A stretch of DNA of 64,000 nt from Streptomyces rubrogriseus (GCF_027947575.1 NZ_CP116256.1:744001-808000), one strand, 5' to 3'. Positions 26,517 through 38,184 are shown, counted from the stretch's first letter. The notes: generated from the sequence alone by a model not told the origin. Program-made: numbers and translations.

Positions 26517-27010
26517 GGTCGATCCTTGCTGGTCGGGACGCGCTCATGAGGCGATGCGCGCCCGGTGGGGGGCGGCCGGCACCGGCGGCCTTGCCCGCCC
26601 GTCCCACGCCTGAGGGATCCGCTCCGGATTGCGAAGCGGTGGGCGGCGGCCACCGGGATCCACGCCTCTGCGCGCGTCACTGCACGCGGTGAGGCCCGGC
26701 CACAGGTCATTCCTTTCAAGGCCGACGGTGGGGGTCGGCCCGCACACAAAAGAGACCTTCAGCGTCGAACTGTCGCCAAAGGTCCGCTGGGTGCTACAGG
26801 CGCTGATTCACCATACGGCAGGACACCGCCCGGTATGGAAGGACTTGAGACGCGGATCACAGGTAATAGTGGAACCGTGAACGATCTTTCGAAGGTTTCC
26901 TACAGGATGGCACCCCACAGCCGCAGGTCCGGACGCGGGGGCGGCGGGGCGGGGCGGTCCGCGGGGCGATCTTGCCCCGGGCGTTGCTCCGAGCGGTCTA
27001 CCATCAGCCC
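26517..27010. other. 494-bp gap without a recognised gene
   Basis: Lies between the divergent POT transporter and response-regulator genes. Several short frames are open, but none has codon bias, a ribosome site or recognisable protein. The section 26740-26880 is less GC-rich than its surroundings. TTGAGA (26845) and TAATAG (26864) are only 13 bp apart, so I do not call a promoter. Confidence 0.5.
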
Positions 27011-27688
27011 ATGACCCGTGTACTGCTCGCCGAGGACGACGCGTCCATCTCGGAGCCGCTGGCCCGCGCACTGCGCAGGGAAGGGTACGAGGTCGAGGTG
27101 CGTGAGGACGGACCCACCGCAGTCGACGCGGGGTTGCAGGGCGGCATCGACCTGGTGGTGCTGGACCTGGGCCTGCCGGGCATGGACGGACTCGAGGTCG
27201 CCCGCCGGCTGCGGTCCGAGGGCCACACCGTGCCGATCCTGATCCTGACCGCGCGCGCCGACGAGGTGGACACCGTCGTAGGCCTGGACGCGGGCGCCGA
27301 CGACTACGTCACCAAGCCCTTCCGCCTCGCCGAGCTGCTCGCCCGGGTCCGGGCCCTGCTGCGGCGCGGTGCCGCCGAGCCGCCGCAGCCGCCCGCCACC
27401 CACGGTGTGCGCATCGACGTCGAGTCGCACCGGGCCTGGATGGGCGAGGAGGAGCTCCAGCTCACCGCGAAGGAGTTCGACCTGCTGCGGGTCCTGGTGC
27501 GCGACGCGGGCCGGGTCGTCACCCGCGACCAGCTGATGCGCGAGGTCTGGGACACCACCTGGTGGTCGTCGACCAAGACCCTCGACATGCACATCTCCTG
27601 GCTGCGCAAGAAGCTGGGCGACGACGCGGCCAACCCGCGCTACATCGCCACCGTGCGCGGCGTGGGCTTCCGTTTCGAGAAGAACTGA
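27011..27688 (+). CDS. OmpR-family response regulator
   Basis: 225 residues: receiver domain (about 1-115) with acidic pocket LLAEDDA, phospho-acceptor Asp52 in VVLDLGLPGMDG, switch Thr in ILTARAD and Lys in VTKPF; then a winged-helix domain (about 130-225, LTAKEFDLLRVLV...YIATVRGVGFRF). ATG 27011 begins MTRVLLAEDD; there is no clear Shine-Dalgarno before it. It precedes its cognate kinase by 34 bp. Confidence 0.93.
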   Translation: MTRVLLAEDDASISEPLARALRREGYEVEVREDGPTAVDAGLQGGIDLVVLDLGLPGMDGLEVARRLRSEGHTVPILILTARADEVDTVVGLDAGADDYVTKPFRLAELLARVRALLRRGAAEPPQPPATHGVRIDVESHRAWMGEEELQLTAKEFDLLRVLVRDAGRVVTRDQLMREVWDTTWWSSTKTLDMHISWLRKKLGDDAANPRYIATVRGVGFRFEKN

Positions 27689-27722
27689 ACGAGCCCCGAG
27701 AGGGCCTTGCGGGTAAGAGGAC

Positions 27723-28997
27723 ATGCGCCGTCGACTGATCCAGTCCACGCTCGCCGTGGTGCTCGTGGTGATCGCCGTCTTCGGCGTCTCGCTCGTCATC
27801 GTCGAGACCCGGACCATCAGCAGCACGGCCCAGGAACGGGTCGACCTGGAAGCGGTGCGGCTGGCCAGCATCGTCGACAGCCGGCTCATCGGCACCGGTT
27901 CCGTCGACGAGGACTTCCTGCGGGAGCAGATCCGCGACGCCCGGTACGCCGTGATCCGCATCCCCGGCGAGCCGGTCGTCGAGGTCGGCAGCGAGCCGAC
28001 CGGCGACGTCCTCCAGGGCAGGGCCACCGGCGAGGAGGGCGAGACGGTCCTCGTCGAGGAGCCCAGCTCCTCCGTCACCCGGGAGGTCGGGCGGACCCTG
28101 CTGATCATCGGCCTGGTGGCGCTGCTCGCGGTGATCGCCGCCGTACTGCTGGCGATCCGGCAGGCCAACCGCCTCGCCTCCCCGCTCACCGACCTCGCCG
28201 AGACCGCCGAGCGCCTCGGCTCCGGCGACCCGCGCCCCCGGCACAAGCGGTACGGCGTCCCCGAGCTGGACCGGGTCGCGGACGTCCTGGACTCCTCCGC
28301 CGAGCGCATCGCCCGGATGCTCACCGCCGAGCGCCGACTGGCCGCCGACGCCTCCCACCAGCTGCGCACGCCGCTGACCGCGCTGTCGATGCGGCTGGAG
28401 GAGATCACCCTGACCGACGAGCCGGAGACGGTGAAGGAGGAGGCGACGATCGCGCTGTCCCAGGTGGAACGGCTGACGGACGTCGTGGACCGGCTGCTCA
28501 CCAACTCCCGCGACCCGCGCAGCGGCTCCGCCGTCACCTTCGAGCTGGACGACGTCATCCAGCAGCAGATCGCCGAATGGCGCCCGGCCTACCGCGGCGA
28601 GGGGCGGGCCATCGTCAGCTCCGGCAAGCGCCATCTGACGGCCGTGGGCACCCCGGGCGCCGTGGCGCAGGTGCTGGCCGCGCTGATCGAGAACTCCCTG
28701 ATGCACGGCGGCGGCACGGTGGCCCTGCGGACCCGGGTGACCGGCAACCAGGCCGTGGTCGAGGTCACCGACGAGGGCCCCGGCGTCCCGGGCGACCTGG
28801 GGGCGCGGATCTTCGAGCGCGCGATCAGCGGGCGCAACTCCACCGGCATCGGCCTCGCCGTCGCCCGCGACCTCGCGGAGGCGGACGGCGGCCGCCTGGA
28901 GCTGCTCCAGGGGCGTCCGCCGGTCTTCGGGCTGTTCCTGTCCCGCACGCCGCCGTCGAAGAAGTCCCCGGGGGACGGCGACCAGACGGTGCGCTGA
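27723..28997 (+). CDS. sensor histidine kinase
   Basis: 424 residues. TM1 about 8-28, an extracytoplasmic sensor of about 95 residues, TM2 about 124-146, HAMP about 147-195, then dimerisation domain with His212 in ADASHQLRTPLTALS and a GHKL ATPase (N box ALIENSLMHGG, DEGPGVP, STGIGLAVA). GAGG lies just upstream of ATG 27723. It would phosphorylate the preceding regulator. The stimulus is unknown; the sensor has no named domain that I recognise. Confidence 0.92.
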   Translation: MRRRLIQSTLAVVLVVIAVFGVSLVIVETRTISSTAQERVDLEAVRLASIVDSRLIGTGSVDEDFLREQIRDARYAVIRIPGEPVVEVGSEPTGDVLQGRATGEEGETVLVEEPSSSVTREVGRTLLIIGLVALLAVIAAVLLAIRQANRLASPLTDLAETAERLGSGDPRPRHKRYGVPELDRVADVLDSSAERIARMLTAERRLAADASHQLRTPLTALSMRLEEITLTDEPETVKEEATIALSQVERLTDVVDRLLTNSRDPRSGSAVTFELDDVIQQQIAEWRPAYRGEGRAIVSSGKRHLTAVGTPGAVAQVLAALIENSLMHGGGTVALRTRVTGNQAVVEVTDEGPGVPGDLGARIFERAISGRNSTGIGLAVARDLAEADGGRLELLQGRPPVFGLFLSRTPPSKKSPGDGDQTVR

Positions 28998-29022
28998 GCG
29001 CGCCGGAGGAGGGGGAAGCGGG

Positions 29023-29595
29023 TCAGCGGTGGCCGGCGGGGGCGCCGTCCGGGCGGGGGAGCGCGGCCGGGTGCTCGTGCTCCAGGAAGGTCTCCGCCCG
29101 CGTCACCGGCTCCCGGGCGGGCAGCGCGCGGAAGACCCAGCTGCGGTACGACCAGAAGCGGAACAGCGTGCCGATCCCGATGCCGAGGAACTTGAAGATG
29201 TTGCTCTGCAACGGGCTGTCCCAGCCGAACCCGTACGTCGCCGTGTAGAGCACGCCGTTCTCGATGACCAGGCCGATGGCGCTGAACAGCAGGAACAGCG
29301 ACATCTCGCGGGTCCGGCCGCTCTTGTCGCGGTCGCGGTAGGTGAAGTACCGGAAGCCCACGTAGTTGAAGGCGATCGCGACGACCGTGGCGACGATGCT
29401 GGCCCGCACCACCTGGAGGTCGGTGGTGTGCCGTACGAAGTTGAAGACGAGGAGGTTCACCAGCACCCCCGCGCCGCCCACGGCGCCGAACTTCACGACC
29501 TCGCGCACGAGCCGGTCGACCCGTTCCCGCATTCCGGCGCGCGGCGCCGCAGGAGTGGCGGGAGCAGTCTGAGCACCCGAGGAACCATGTTCCAT
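29023..29595 (-). CDS. GtrA-family membrane protein
   Basis: 190 residues with four TM helices (about 35-55, 62-85, 103-122, 135-155) in a GtrA fold: VVKFGAVGGAGVLVNLLVF, FNYVGFRYFTYRDRD, and GTLFRFWSYRSWVF. GtrA proteins are thought to help move polyprenyl-linked sugars across the membrane for wall polysaccharide decoration. ATG 29595. Convergent with the kinase gene, 25 bp apart, with no obvious terminator between them. Confidence 0.88.
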   Translation of the reverse strand: MEHGSSGAQTAPATPAAPRAGMRERVDRLVREVVKFGAVGGAGVLVNLLVFNFVRHTTDLQVVRASIVATVVAIAFNYVGFRYFTYRDRDKSGRTREMSLFLLFSAIGLVIENGVLYTATYGFGWDSPLQSNIFKFLGIGIGTLFRFWSYRSWVFRALPAREPVTRAETFLEHEHPAALPRPDGAPAGHR

Positions 29596-29760
29596 GGTCG
29601 TGCAGGCCCCCGTCCGTCGGTTGGCGTCAATCCGTTCATGCTAACCACCCGGACGCGCGATCTTCCTGCGGACGGACCCATGGGCCGCGGAACGGGCGGC
29701 CACAGGGGCCGGAAACGGCGGGTAAACAGGTGGGCTCCGCGCGGCCGATACGCTAGGGGT

Positions 29761-32671
<2,911 letters not shown>

Positions 32672-32689
32672 GCCGCCCCGCTTCCGGCC

Positions 32690-32723
32690 GGGTGGGGCGC
32701 GCGTACCCCCGAACGCCCCACCC
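32690..32723 (+). terminator. terminator after purKE-dipeptidase
   Basis: Arms GGGTGGGGCG and CGCCCCACCC with a 14-base loop, 18 bp after the dipeptidase stop and before the second M19-type gene. Confidence 0.65.
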
Positions 32724-32789
32724 ACCAGGAAGCCCTTTCCGCTCCGTGCGACGGTGGCCGTACCTCACGACGACCGTACGGAGCCCGTC

Positions 32790-33920
32790 ATGGCAGACCT
32801 CCAGGACGACCTGCACACCGGTACCGAGTCCGGTGGGCTCGACGACCTGCCCGTGCCGCTCGCCGCGGAGGCCTTTCCGCCGGAGCCCTACGCTCCGGTG
32901 TCCGATCCCGACGACGAGCCGCTGACCCGGGCGCACGCCGTGCTGGCCGCCCATCCGGTCGCCGACGGCTGCAACGGGCTGCCCTGGGCGCTCAGGCACC
33001 TGCCCTGGTACGACCTGGAGCTGGGCGAGAGCGCCGTCGACACCGACGTGCCGCGGCTGCGCGAGGGACACGTGGGAGCGCTGCTGTGGTCGCTGCACCT
33101 GCCCGAGTCCCTCGACGGGGACCGTGCGGTCGGCGCCACGCTGGAACAGCTCGACCTGGTCAAGACGGTCGTGCGGGCCCACCCGGAGGGGCTGCGCCTG
33201 GCGTACGACGCGGGGCAGGCCATCGACGCCCGCAACTGCGGCCGGGTCGCCGTGCTGCCCGGTCCCGCGGGCGCCGCCGCCCTCGGCGACCGCCTCGGCA
33301 TCCTGCGCTCCCTGCACGCCCTCGGCCTGCGCGTCCTGACGCTGTCCGGGGTGAGCTGGGCGAGCGAGGCGGGGCTGACCCGGTTCGGCGAGGAGGTCGT
33401 CCGGGAGATGAACCGGCTCGGTGTCGTCGCCGACCTCTCCGGCGCCTGTGCGGAGACCATCCGGCGTACCTTCGCGGTGTCCAAGGCGCCGGCGCTGTGC
33501 ACCCGGTCCGCCGCCCGTGCGCTGCGCCCGCACCCCGCGAACCTCCCCGACGACCTGCTGGTGGAGCTGGGCGCGGCCGGCGGCCTGTGCATGGTGCCGC
33601 TGACCGCCGAGCAGACCGGTCCGACGGTCCGGGACGTCGCCGACCACCTCGACCACGTCCGCACGGTGGCCGGGCCGCAGAGCGTCGGCCTGTCCGGCAC
33701 CTACGACACCGGCACCGCGCACCCGCTGGAGCTGGGCGACCCCTCCTGCTACCCCCGGCTGGTCGCCGAACTGCTCAGGCGTGGCTGGGACGAGGCGGAC
33801 GTGGCCCTGCTGACCTGGGGCAACGTCCAGCGGGTCCTGCGTGCCGCGGCCTTCACCGCGAAGGCGGCCCAGCTGCGCCGGGAGCCGTCCACGGCGACCA
33901 TCGCCGACCTGGACGGATAG
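32790..33920 (+). CDS. M19 dipeptidase-like protein lacking metal ligands
   Basis: 376 residues, clearly paralogous to the preceding dipeptidase along its length, plus an acidic N-terminal extension of about 45 residues. The metal-site residues are replaced: HND becomes CNG (residues 61-63), the GAEGG glutamate segment becomes GPAGA, DLSHV becomes [13 protein letters not shown] becomes TRSAARAL, and GGDYDG becomes SGTYDT. The fold looks retained (TWGNVQRVLRAA matches [12 protein letters not shown]). I infer a pseudoenzyme with a binding or regulatory role. ATG 32790 has GGAG 6 bases upstream. Confidence 0.85.
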   Translation: MADLQDDLHTGTESGGLDDLPVPLAAEAFPPEPYAPVSDPDDEPLTRAHAVLAAHPVADGCNGLPWALRHLPWYDLELGESAVDTDVPRLREGHVGALLWSLHLPESLDGDRAVGATLEQLDLVKTVVRAHPEGLRLAYDAGQAIDARNCGRVAVLPGPAGAAALGDRLGILRSLHALGLRVLTLSGVSWASEAGLTRFGEEVVREMNRLGVVADLSGACAETIRRTFAVSKAPALCTRSAARALRPHPANLPDDLLVELGAAGGLCMVPLTAEQTGPTVRDVADHLDHVRTVAGPQSVGLSGTYDTGTAHPLELGDPSCYPRLVAELLRRGWDEADVALLTWGNVQRVLRAAAFTAKAAQLRREPSTATIADLDG

Positions 33921-33932
33921 TCCGCGCGAGCG

Positions 33933-34325
33933 TCACGTGTGCTCGATCCGGCAGAGGCAGAACGGATGCCCCGCCGGATCGGCGTACACCATGAAGTCCT
34001 TCTCCTCCCGGTCCTCCAGGTCCAGCGGCCGGGCACCCAGTGCGAGCACCCGCTCGTGCGCGGCGTCCATCTCGGCCCAGGTCGCCCCGCCGTCGAAGTC
34101 GAGGTGGAACTGCTGGGCGTTGCGGTCGGAGCGCGGCCACTCGGGCGGGGTGAGGTCCGAGGCCCGCTGGAAGGACAGGCGGGGTCCGCCGGGAACCTGG
34201 AGGACCACCCAGTCCGGGTCCGCCTCGTCGGGCGTGCCGCCCCCGACCGCCGCGTAGAAGCGGGCCAGCTCACGGGGGTCGGGACAGTCGACGACGACGG
34301 AACGGAAACGTGCCGCGGGTGCCAT
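33933..34325 (-). CDS. VOC-family (glyoxalase-like) protein 1
   Basis: 130-residue single-domain vicinal-oxygen-chelate protein: VVVDCPDPRELARFYAAVGG at the start, QQFHLDFDGG in the middle, VYADPAGHPFCLCRIEHT at the end. Members act as dioxygenases, lyases or drug-binding resistance proteins; the substrate cannot be assigned. ATG 34325. It follows a closely similar paralogue by 30 bp, suggesting a tandem duplication in one operon. Confidence 0.85.
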   Translation of the reverse strand: MAPAARFRSVVVDCPDPRELARFYAAVGGGTPDEADPDWVVLQVPGGPRLSFQRASDLTPPEWPRSDRNAQQFHLDFDGGATWAEMDAAHERVLALGARPLDLEDREEKDFMVYADPAGHPFCLCRIEHT

Positions 34326-34355
34326 GGAGGTCCTCCGAGTGCTCGTGGGCCGGGC

Positions 34356-34715
34356 TCAGCAGGCGCAGAGGCAGAACGGGTGCCCGGCCGGGTCGGCGTA
34401 AACCCGGAAGGTACGGGTGCGGTCCTCCGCGTCCAGCGGACGCGCGCCCAGCTCCAGCACCGCCTTCTCGGCCGCGTCCAGGTCCTTCACGTCGAGGTCG
34501 AGGTGGAACTGCTGCGAGTCGTCGGGCGCGGGCCACTTCGGCGGCACGAACCCGGGGGCCGCCTGGAAGGCCAGCGCCCTTCCGCCCGGCAGCTTCAGGT
34601 CGACCCAGTCGCCCTCGCCCTCGACGGTGCCGCCGAGCACGCCGGCGTAGAAGCGGGCCAGTGCACGGGGCTCGGGACAGTCCAGGACGACGGGACCCAG
34701 TTCGGCGACAGCCAT
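34356..34715 (-). CDS. VOC-family (glyoxalase-like) protein 2
   Basis: 119-residue VOC protein sharing the same order of motifs as its downstream neighbour (VVLDCPEPRALARFYAGVLGG, QQFHLDLDVKDLD, VYADPAGHPFCLCAC). Strong ribosome site AAGGAGG before ATG 34715. First gene of the pair, divergent from the CGNR gene, with clustered GTAAC half-sites in the shared promoter. Confidence 0.86.
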   Translation of the reverse strand: MAVAELGPVVLDCPEPRALARFYAGVLGGTVEGEGDWVDLKLPGGRALAFQAAPGFVPPKWPAPDDSQQFHLDLDVKDLDAAEKAVLELGARPLDAEDRTRTFRVYADPAGHPFCLCAC

Positions 34716-34743
34716 GACTTCCTCCTTGAAGTACGCGGTCTTC

Positions 34744-34817
34744 GGTCACCGGCACGGTTACCGGCACTATGCGGGTAACCGGTAACGGTTACTGCATGCT
34801 GCCGCATTGGCGGTAAC
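34744..34817. promoter_or_regulatory. cluster of GTAAC/GTTAC half-sites between divergent genes
   Basis: GGTTACC (34756), GGTAACC (34774), GGTAAC (34781), GGTTAC (34787) and GGTAAC (34812), plus GGTCACC (34744), occur within 74 bp. The first two form an inverted repeat with an 11-bp spacer; the middle three form GTAACC-GGTAAC-GGTTAC. The last overlaps the -10 of the CGNR gene. Probably an operator array for a dimeric regulator, possibly the CGNR protein itself. Confidence 0.55.
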
Positions 34818-34826
34818 GTCGCAAGC

Positions 34827-35333
34827 ATGAGTGAGAGATCGCCCGCACCGGGCGGCCTGGGCCTGGTCGAGACCCTGGTGAACACGCTGGACCTCGAGAC
34901 GGGCGCCGACTCGCTGGACACCGGGGAGGGCCGGGCGCGGCTCGGCCTGACGCAGGACGACGTACCCGCGGCCCGTGAGCTTCGCGAGTCCCTGCGCGCG
35001 ACCCTGCTCGCCCACGCCGGCCACCCGCCGCACCGCGCGGTGACCCCGCTGGGGGAGCTGCTGGCGGCCGCCCCGCTGGTCGTCGCCGTCGACCCGGCCG
35101 ACGGCTCCGCCGCCCTCGCCCCGGCCGGGGAGGGCTCCCTGACCGCCTGCGTCGCCGCCGCCGTCGCCCAGGCACTGGTGGCCGGCACCTGGAGCCGCTT
35201 CAAGGCGTGCGAGGCCGCCGACTGCCACTGGGCGTACTACGACCGCAGCCCGGCGGGACGCGGCCGCTGGTGTTCCATGCAGGTGTGCGGGGCCCGCGCC
35301 AAGATGCGCCGGTACCGGGCCAAGGAGTCGTAA
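34827..35333 (+). CDS. CGNR zinc-finger (ABATE-domain) protein
   Basis: 168 residues with an N-terminal ABATE-like helical domain and a C-terminal zinc finger: ACEAADCHWAYYDRSPAGR followed by WCSMQVCGARAKMRRYR, where CGAR replaces the name-giving CGNR. Such proteins are putative stress-related transcription regulators. ATG 34827 follows TAACGT (34814-34819) by seven bases without Shine-Dalgarno, so it is probably leaderless. It ends before a strong terminator. Confidence 0.87.
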   Translation: MSERSPAPGGLGLVETLVNTLDLETGADSLDTGEGRARLGLTQDDVPAARELRESLRATLLAHAGHPPHRAVTPLGELLAAAPLVVAVDPADGSAALAPAGEGSLTACVAAAVAQALVAGTWSRFKACEAADCHWAYYDRSPAGRGRWCSMQVCGARAKMRRYRAKES

Positions 35334-35384
35334 ACACCGCCCGCTTCACCGGCCGGCCGGCCGCGCCCTGGGGCACAATGCGAC

Positions 35385-35427
35385 CGACGCCGGTTCGGCC
35401 GACTGAGCCTCGGCCGAACCGGCGTCG
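35385..35427. terminator. 18-bp perfect hairpin, bidirectional
   Basis: Arms of 18 bp (outermost pair C35385-G35427) around a 7-base loop CTGAGCC, between the convergent CGNR and UDP-glucose dehydrogenase genes. One of the most stable stems in the window. Confidence 0.9.
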
Positions 35428-35439
35428 TCCGTGCCGTCG

Positions 35440-36783
35440 TCAGGCGGTCGGGCGGCCCATCGCGCGGTACGTCCAGCCGGCCTTCCGCCACAGTGCGGGG
35501 TCCAGGGCGTTGCGCCCGTCCAGGATCACCCGGGCCGCCGCCGCCTCGCCCAGCACCTCGGGGTCCAGCTCGCGGAACTCCCGCCACTCGGTGAGGTGCA
35601 GGACCACGTCCGCACCCCGCACCGCCTCCAGCGCCGTGTCGGCGTAGCCGAGGGTCGGGAAGAGCCGCCGGGCGTTGTCCATGCCCTTGGGGTCGTACAC
35701 CGTCACCTGGGCGCCCTGGAGGTGCACCTGCCCGGCGACGTTCAGCGCGGGGGAGTCCCGCACGTCGTCCGAGTCGGGCTTGAAGGTGGCGCCGAGCACC
35801 GCGACGCGCTTGCCGAGGAAGGGGCCGCCGCCCAGCGCCTGCCGGGTCAGCTCCACCATCTGGCCGCGCTGGCGCATGTTGATGGAGTCGATCTCGCGCA
35901 GGAAGGTCAGCGCCTGGTCGGCGCCCAGCTCACCGGCGCGTGCCATGAACGCCCGGATGTCCTTCGGCAGACAGCCGCCGCCGAAGCCGATCCCGGCCCG
36001 CAGGAACTTCTTCCCGATCCGGTCGTCGTACCCGATCGCCTCCGCCAGCTTGGCGACGTCGCCGCCCGCCGCCTCGCAGACCTCCGCCATCGCGTTGATG
36101 AAGGAGATCTTGGTGGCGAGGAAGGAGTTCGCGGCGGTCTTCACCAGCTCGGCCGTCGGGAAGTCCGTGACGACGAACGGCGAGCCCTCCTCGATCGGCG
36201 TCGCGTACACCTCGCGCAGCAGCCGCTCGGCCCGCTCGCTGCGCACGCCGACCACCAGGCGGTCGGGGTGCAGGGTGTCCTCGACGGCGAAGCCCTCGCG
36301 CAGGAACTCCGGGTTCCAGGCCAGCTCGGCCCCGTCGCCGGCCGGCGCGTGCTCGGCCAGGTAGGCCGCCAGCCGGTCGGCGGAGCCCACCGGCACGGTC
36401 GACTTGCCGACGACCAGCGCGGGGCCGGTCAGGTGCGGCGCCAGGGAGGCCAGCGCGGAGTCGACGTACGACATGTCGCAGGCGTACTCGCCGTGCTTCT
36501 GCGGGGTGTTCACGCACAGGAAGTGCACGTCGCCGAAGGCCGCGACCTCGGCGAAGTCGGTGGTGAAGCGCAGCCGCCCGCTGGAGCCCTCGATCCCGGC
36601 GACGTGCTTGCCCAGCAGCTCCCGCAGACCGGGCTCGTACATCGGGACCTCGCCCCGCTGGAGCATCTCGATCTTCTCGGGCACCACGTCGAGACCCAGC
36701 ACCTCGAAACCGAGCTCGGCCATGGCCGCCGCGTGGGTGGCGCCGAGATAGCCGGTACCGATCACGGTGATCTTCAGGGCCAT
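35440..36783 (-). CDS. UDP-glucose 6-dehydrogenase
   Basis: 447-residue NAD+ enzyme oxidising UDP-glucose (or a similar UDP-sugar) to the uronic acid for wall or capsule polymers. N-terminal Rossmann motif VIGTGYLGATHAAAMAELG; substrate region WNPEFLREGFAVEDTLHPDR; catalytic Cys271 in GFGGGCLPKD; C-terminal GATFKPDSDDVRDSPAL. ATG 36783. Monocistronic, with the LCP cluster 4 kb away as a possible user of its product (inference). UDP-ManNAc dehydrogenase activity is a less likely alternative. Confidence 0.92.
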   Translation of the reverse strand: MALKITVIGTGYLGATHAAAMAELGFEVLGLDVVPEKIEMLQRGEVPMYEPGLRELLGKHVAGIEGSSGRLRFTTDFAEVAAFGDVHFLCVNTPQKHGEYACDMSYVDSALASLAPHLTGPALVVGKSTVPVGSADRLAAYLAEHAPAGDGAELAWNPEFLREGFAVEDTLHPDRLVVGVRSERAERLLREVYATPIEEGSPFVVTDFPTAELVKTAANSFLATKISFINAMAEVCEAAGGDVAKLAEAIGYDDRIGKKFLRAGIGFGGGCLPKDIRAFMARAGELGADQALTFLREIDSINMRQRGQMVELTRQALGGGPFLGKRVAVLGATFKPDSDDVRDSPALNVAGQVHLQGAQVTVYDPKGMDNARRLFPTLGYADTALEAVRGADVVLHLTEWREFRELDPEVLGEAAAARVILDGRNALDPALWRKAGWTYRAMGRPTA

Positions 36784-36916
36784 GGATGCGCTCCAGAGGT
36801 GTACGGCACGGTTGCGCGCCCGAGCATATCCGGGGCGCCGGAAAAGCCTTTCGAGGGCTTTGGTCCGGCTGTCGTCAAGCTCACCTATCCACGGACCGGC
36901 CGGGGCTCTAAAATTT

Positions 36917-36940
36917 GGGTTACTTAACGGTAGTTAGCGT
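36917..36940. promoter_or_regulatory. TTAACGGTAGTTA element before acyl-CoA dehydrogenase
   Basis: The stretch GTTACTTAACGGTAGTTAGC lies 37 bp upstream of the acyl-CoA dehydrogenase start and has imperfect dyad symmetry (CTTAAC...GTTAGC). It resembles operators of TetR-type lipid regulators in form only. It is among the few A/T-rich spots here. Confidence 0.35.
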
Positions 36941-36975
36941 GCCCAGCATCACAGCGTTTTGGAGCGTGAGACACC

Positions 36976-38133
36976 TTGGCCGGATCGGCTGACTTCGACC
37001 TGTACCGCACGTCCGAGGAGCACGACATGCTCCGGGACGCCGTCCGCTCGCTGGCCGAGGCGAAGATCGCGCCGTACGCCGCCGCCGTGGACGAGGAGGC
37101 GCGCTTCCCGCAGGAGGCCCTGGACGCCCTCACCGCGAACGACCTGCACGCGGTGCACGTCCCCGAGGAGTACGGCGGCGCGGGCGCCGACGCCCTCGCC
37201 ACGGTCATCGTGATCGAGGAGGTGGCCCGCGCCTGCGCGTCCTCCTCCCTCATCCCGGCCGTGAACAAGCTCGGCTCGCTCCCGGTGATCCTCTCCGGCT
37301 CCGAGGAGCTGAAGAAGAAGTACATGACCCCGCTCGCCAAGGGCGACGGCATGTTCTCCTACTGCCTCTCCGAGCCCGACGCGGGCTCGGACGCGGCCGG
37401 CATGAAGACCAAGGCCGTCCGCGACGGCGACTTCTGGGTGCTCAACGGCGTCAAGCGCTGGATCACCAACGCCGGCGTCAGCGAGTACTACACCGTCATG
37501 GCGGTCACCGACCCGAGCAAGCGCTCCAAGGGCATCTCCGCCTTCGTGGTCGAGAAGTCCGACGAGGGCGTCTCCTTCGGCGCCCCGGAGAAGAAGCTCG
37601 GCATCAAGGGCTCCCCGACCCGCGAGGTCTACCTCGACAACGTCCGCATCCCCGCCGACCGCATGATCGGCGCGGAGGGCACCGGCTTCGCCACCGCGAT
37701 GAAGACGCTGGACCACACCCGCATCACCATCGCCGCCCAGGCCCTCGGCATCGCCCAGGGCGCCCTCGACTACGCCAAGGGCTACGTCAAGGAGCGCAAG
37801 CAGTTCGGCAAGCCGATCGCCGACTTCCAGGGCATCCAGTTCATGCTCGCCGACATGGCCATGAAGATCGAGGCCGCCCGCCAGCTCACCTACGCGGCGG
37901 CCGCCAAGTCGCAGCGCGGCGACAGCGACCTCACCTTCCAGGGCGCCGCCGCCAAGTGCTTCGCCTCCGACGTGGCCATGGAGGTCACCACGGACGCCGT
38001 CCAGCTGCTCGGCGGCTACGGCTACACCCGGGACTACCCGGTGGAGCGCATGATGCGCGACGCCAAGATCACGCAGATCTACGAGGGCACCAACCAGGTC
38101 CAGCGCATCGTCATGGCGCGCAACCTGCCGTAG
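36976..38133 (+). CDS. acyl-CoA dehydrogenase
   Basis: 385-residue FAD enzyme for the first step of beta-oxidation or branched-chain acyl-CoA breakdown. Motifs are YCLSEPDAGSDAAG (FAD contact), WITNAGVSEYYTV, RKQFGKPIADFQ and QLLGGYGYTRDYPVERMMRDAKITQIYEGTNQVQR in overlapping segments; the catalytic Glu is in YEGTNQ. The start is a TTG (36976) with GGAG about 11 bases upstream; a later ATG (37027) would cut conserved N-terminal sequence. Followed by a clear terminator. Confidence 0.93.
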   Translation: MAGSADFDLYRTSEEHDMLRDAVRSLAEAKIAPYAAAVDEEARFPQEALDALTANDLHAVHVPEEYGGAGADALATVIVIEEVARACASSSLIPAVNKLGSLPVILSGSEELKKKYMTPLAKGDGMFSYCLSEPDAGSDAAGMKTKAVRDGDFWVLNGVKRWITNAGVSEYYTVMAVTDPSKRSKGISAFVVEKSDEGVSFGAPEKKLGIKGSPTREVYLDNVRIPADRMIGAEGTGFATAMKTLDHTRITIAAQALGIAQGALDYAKGYVKERKQFGKPIADFQGIQFMLADMAMKIEAARQLTYAAAAKSQRGDSDLTFQGAAAKCFASDVAMEVTTDAVQLLGGYGYTRDYPVERMMRDAKITQIYEGTNQVQRIVMARNLP

Positions 38134-38149
38134 CGGCAGGGGTCTTGTC

Positions 38150-38184
38150 AGCGAGGGGCGTCCGCCGGCCGGGCGCCCCTCGCT
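38150..38184 (+). terminator. terminator after acyl-CoA dehydrogenase
   Basis: Perfect 11-bp arms AGCGAGGGGCG / CGCCCCTCGCT with a 13-base loop, 17 bp after the stop codon. Confidence 0.85.

Noticed and set aside
26629..26880. 84-codon plus-strand frame before the response regulator
   Set aside because: No recognisable protein, weak third-position bias and no ribosome site.
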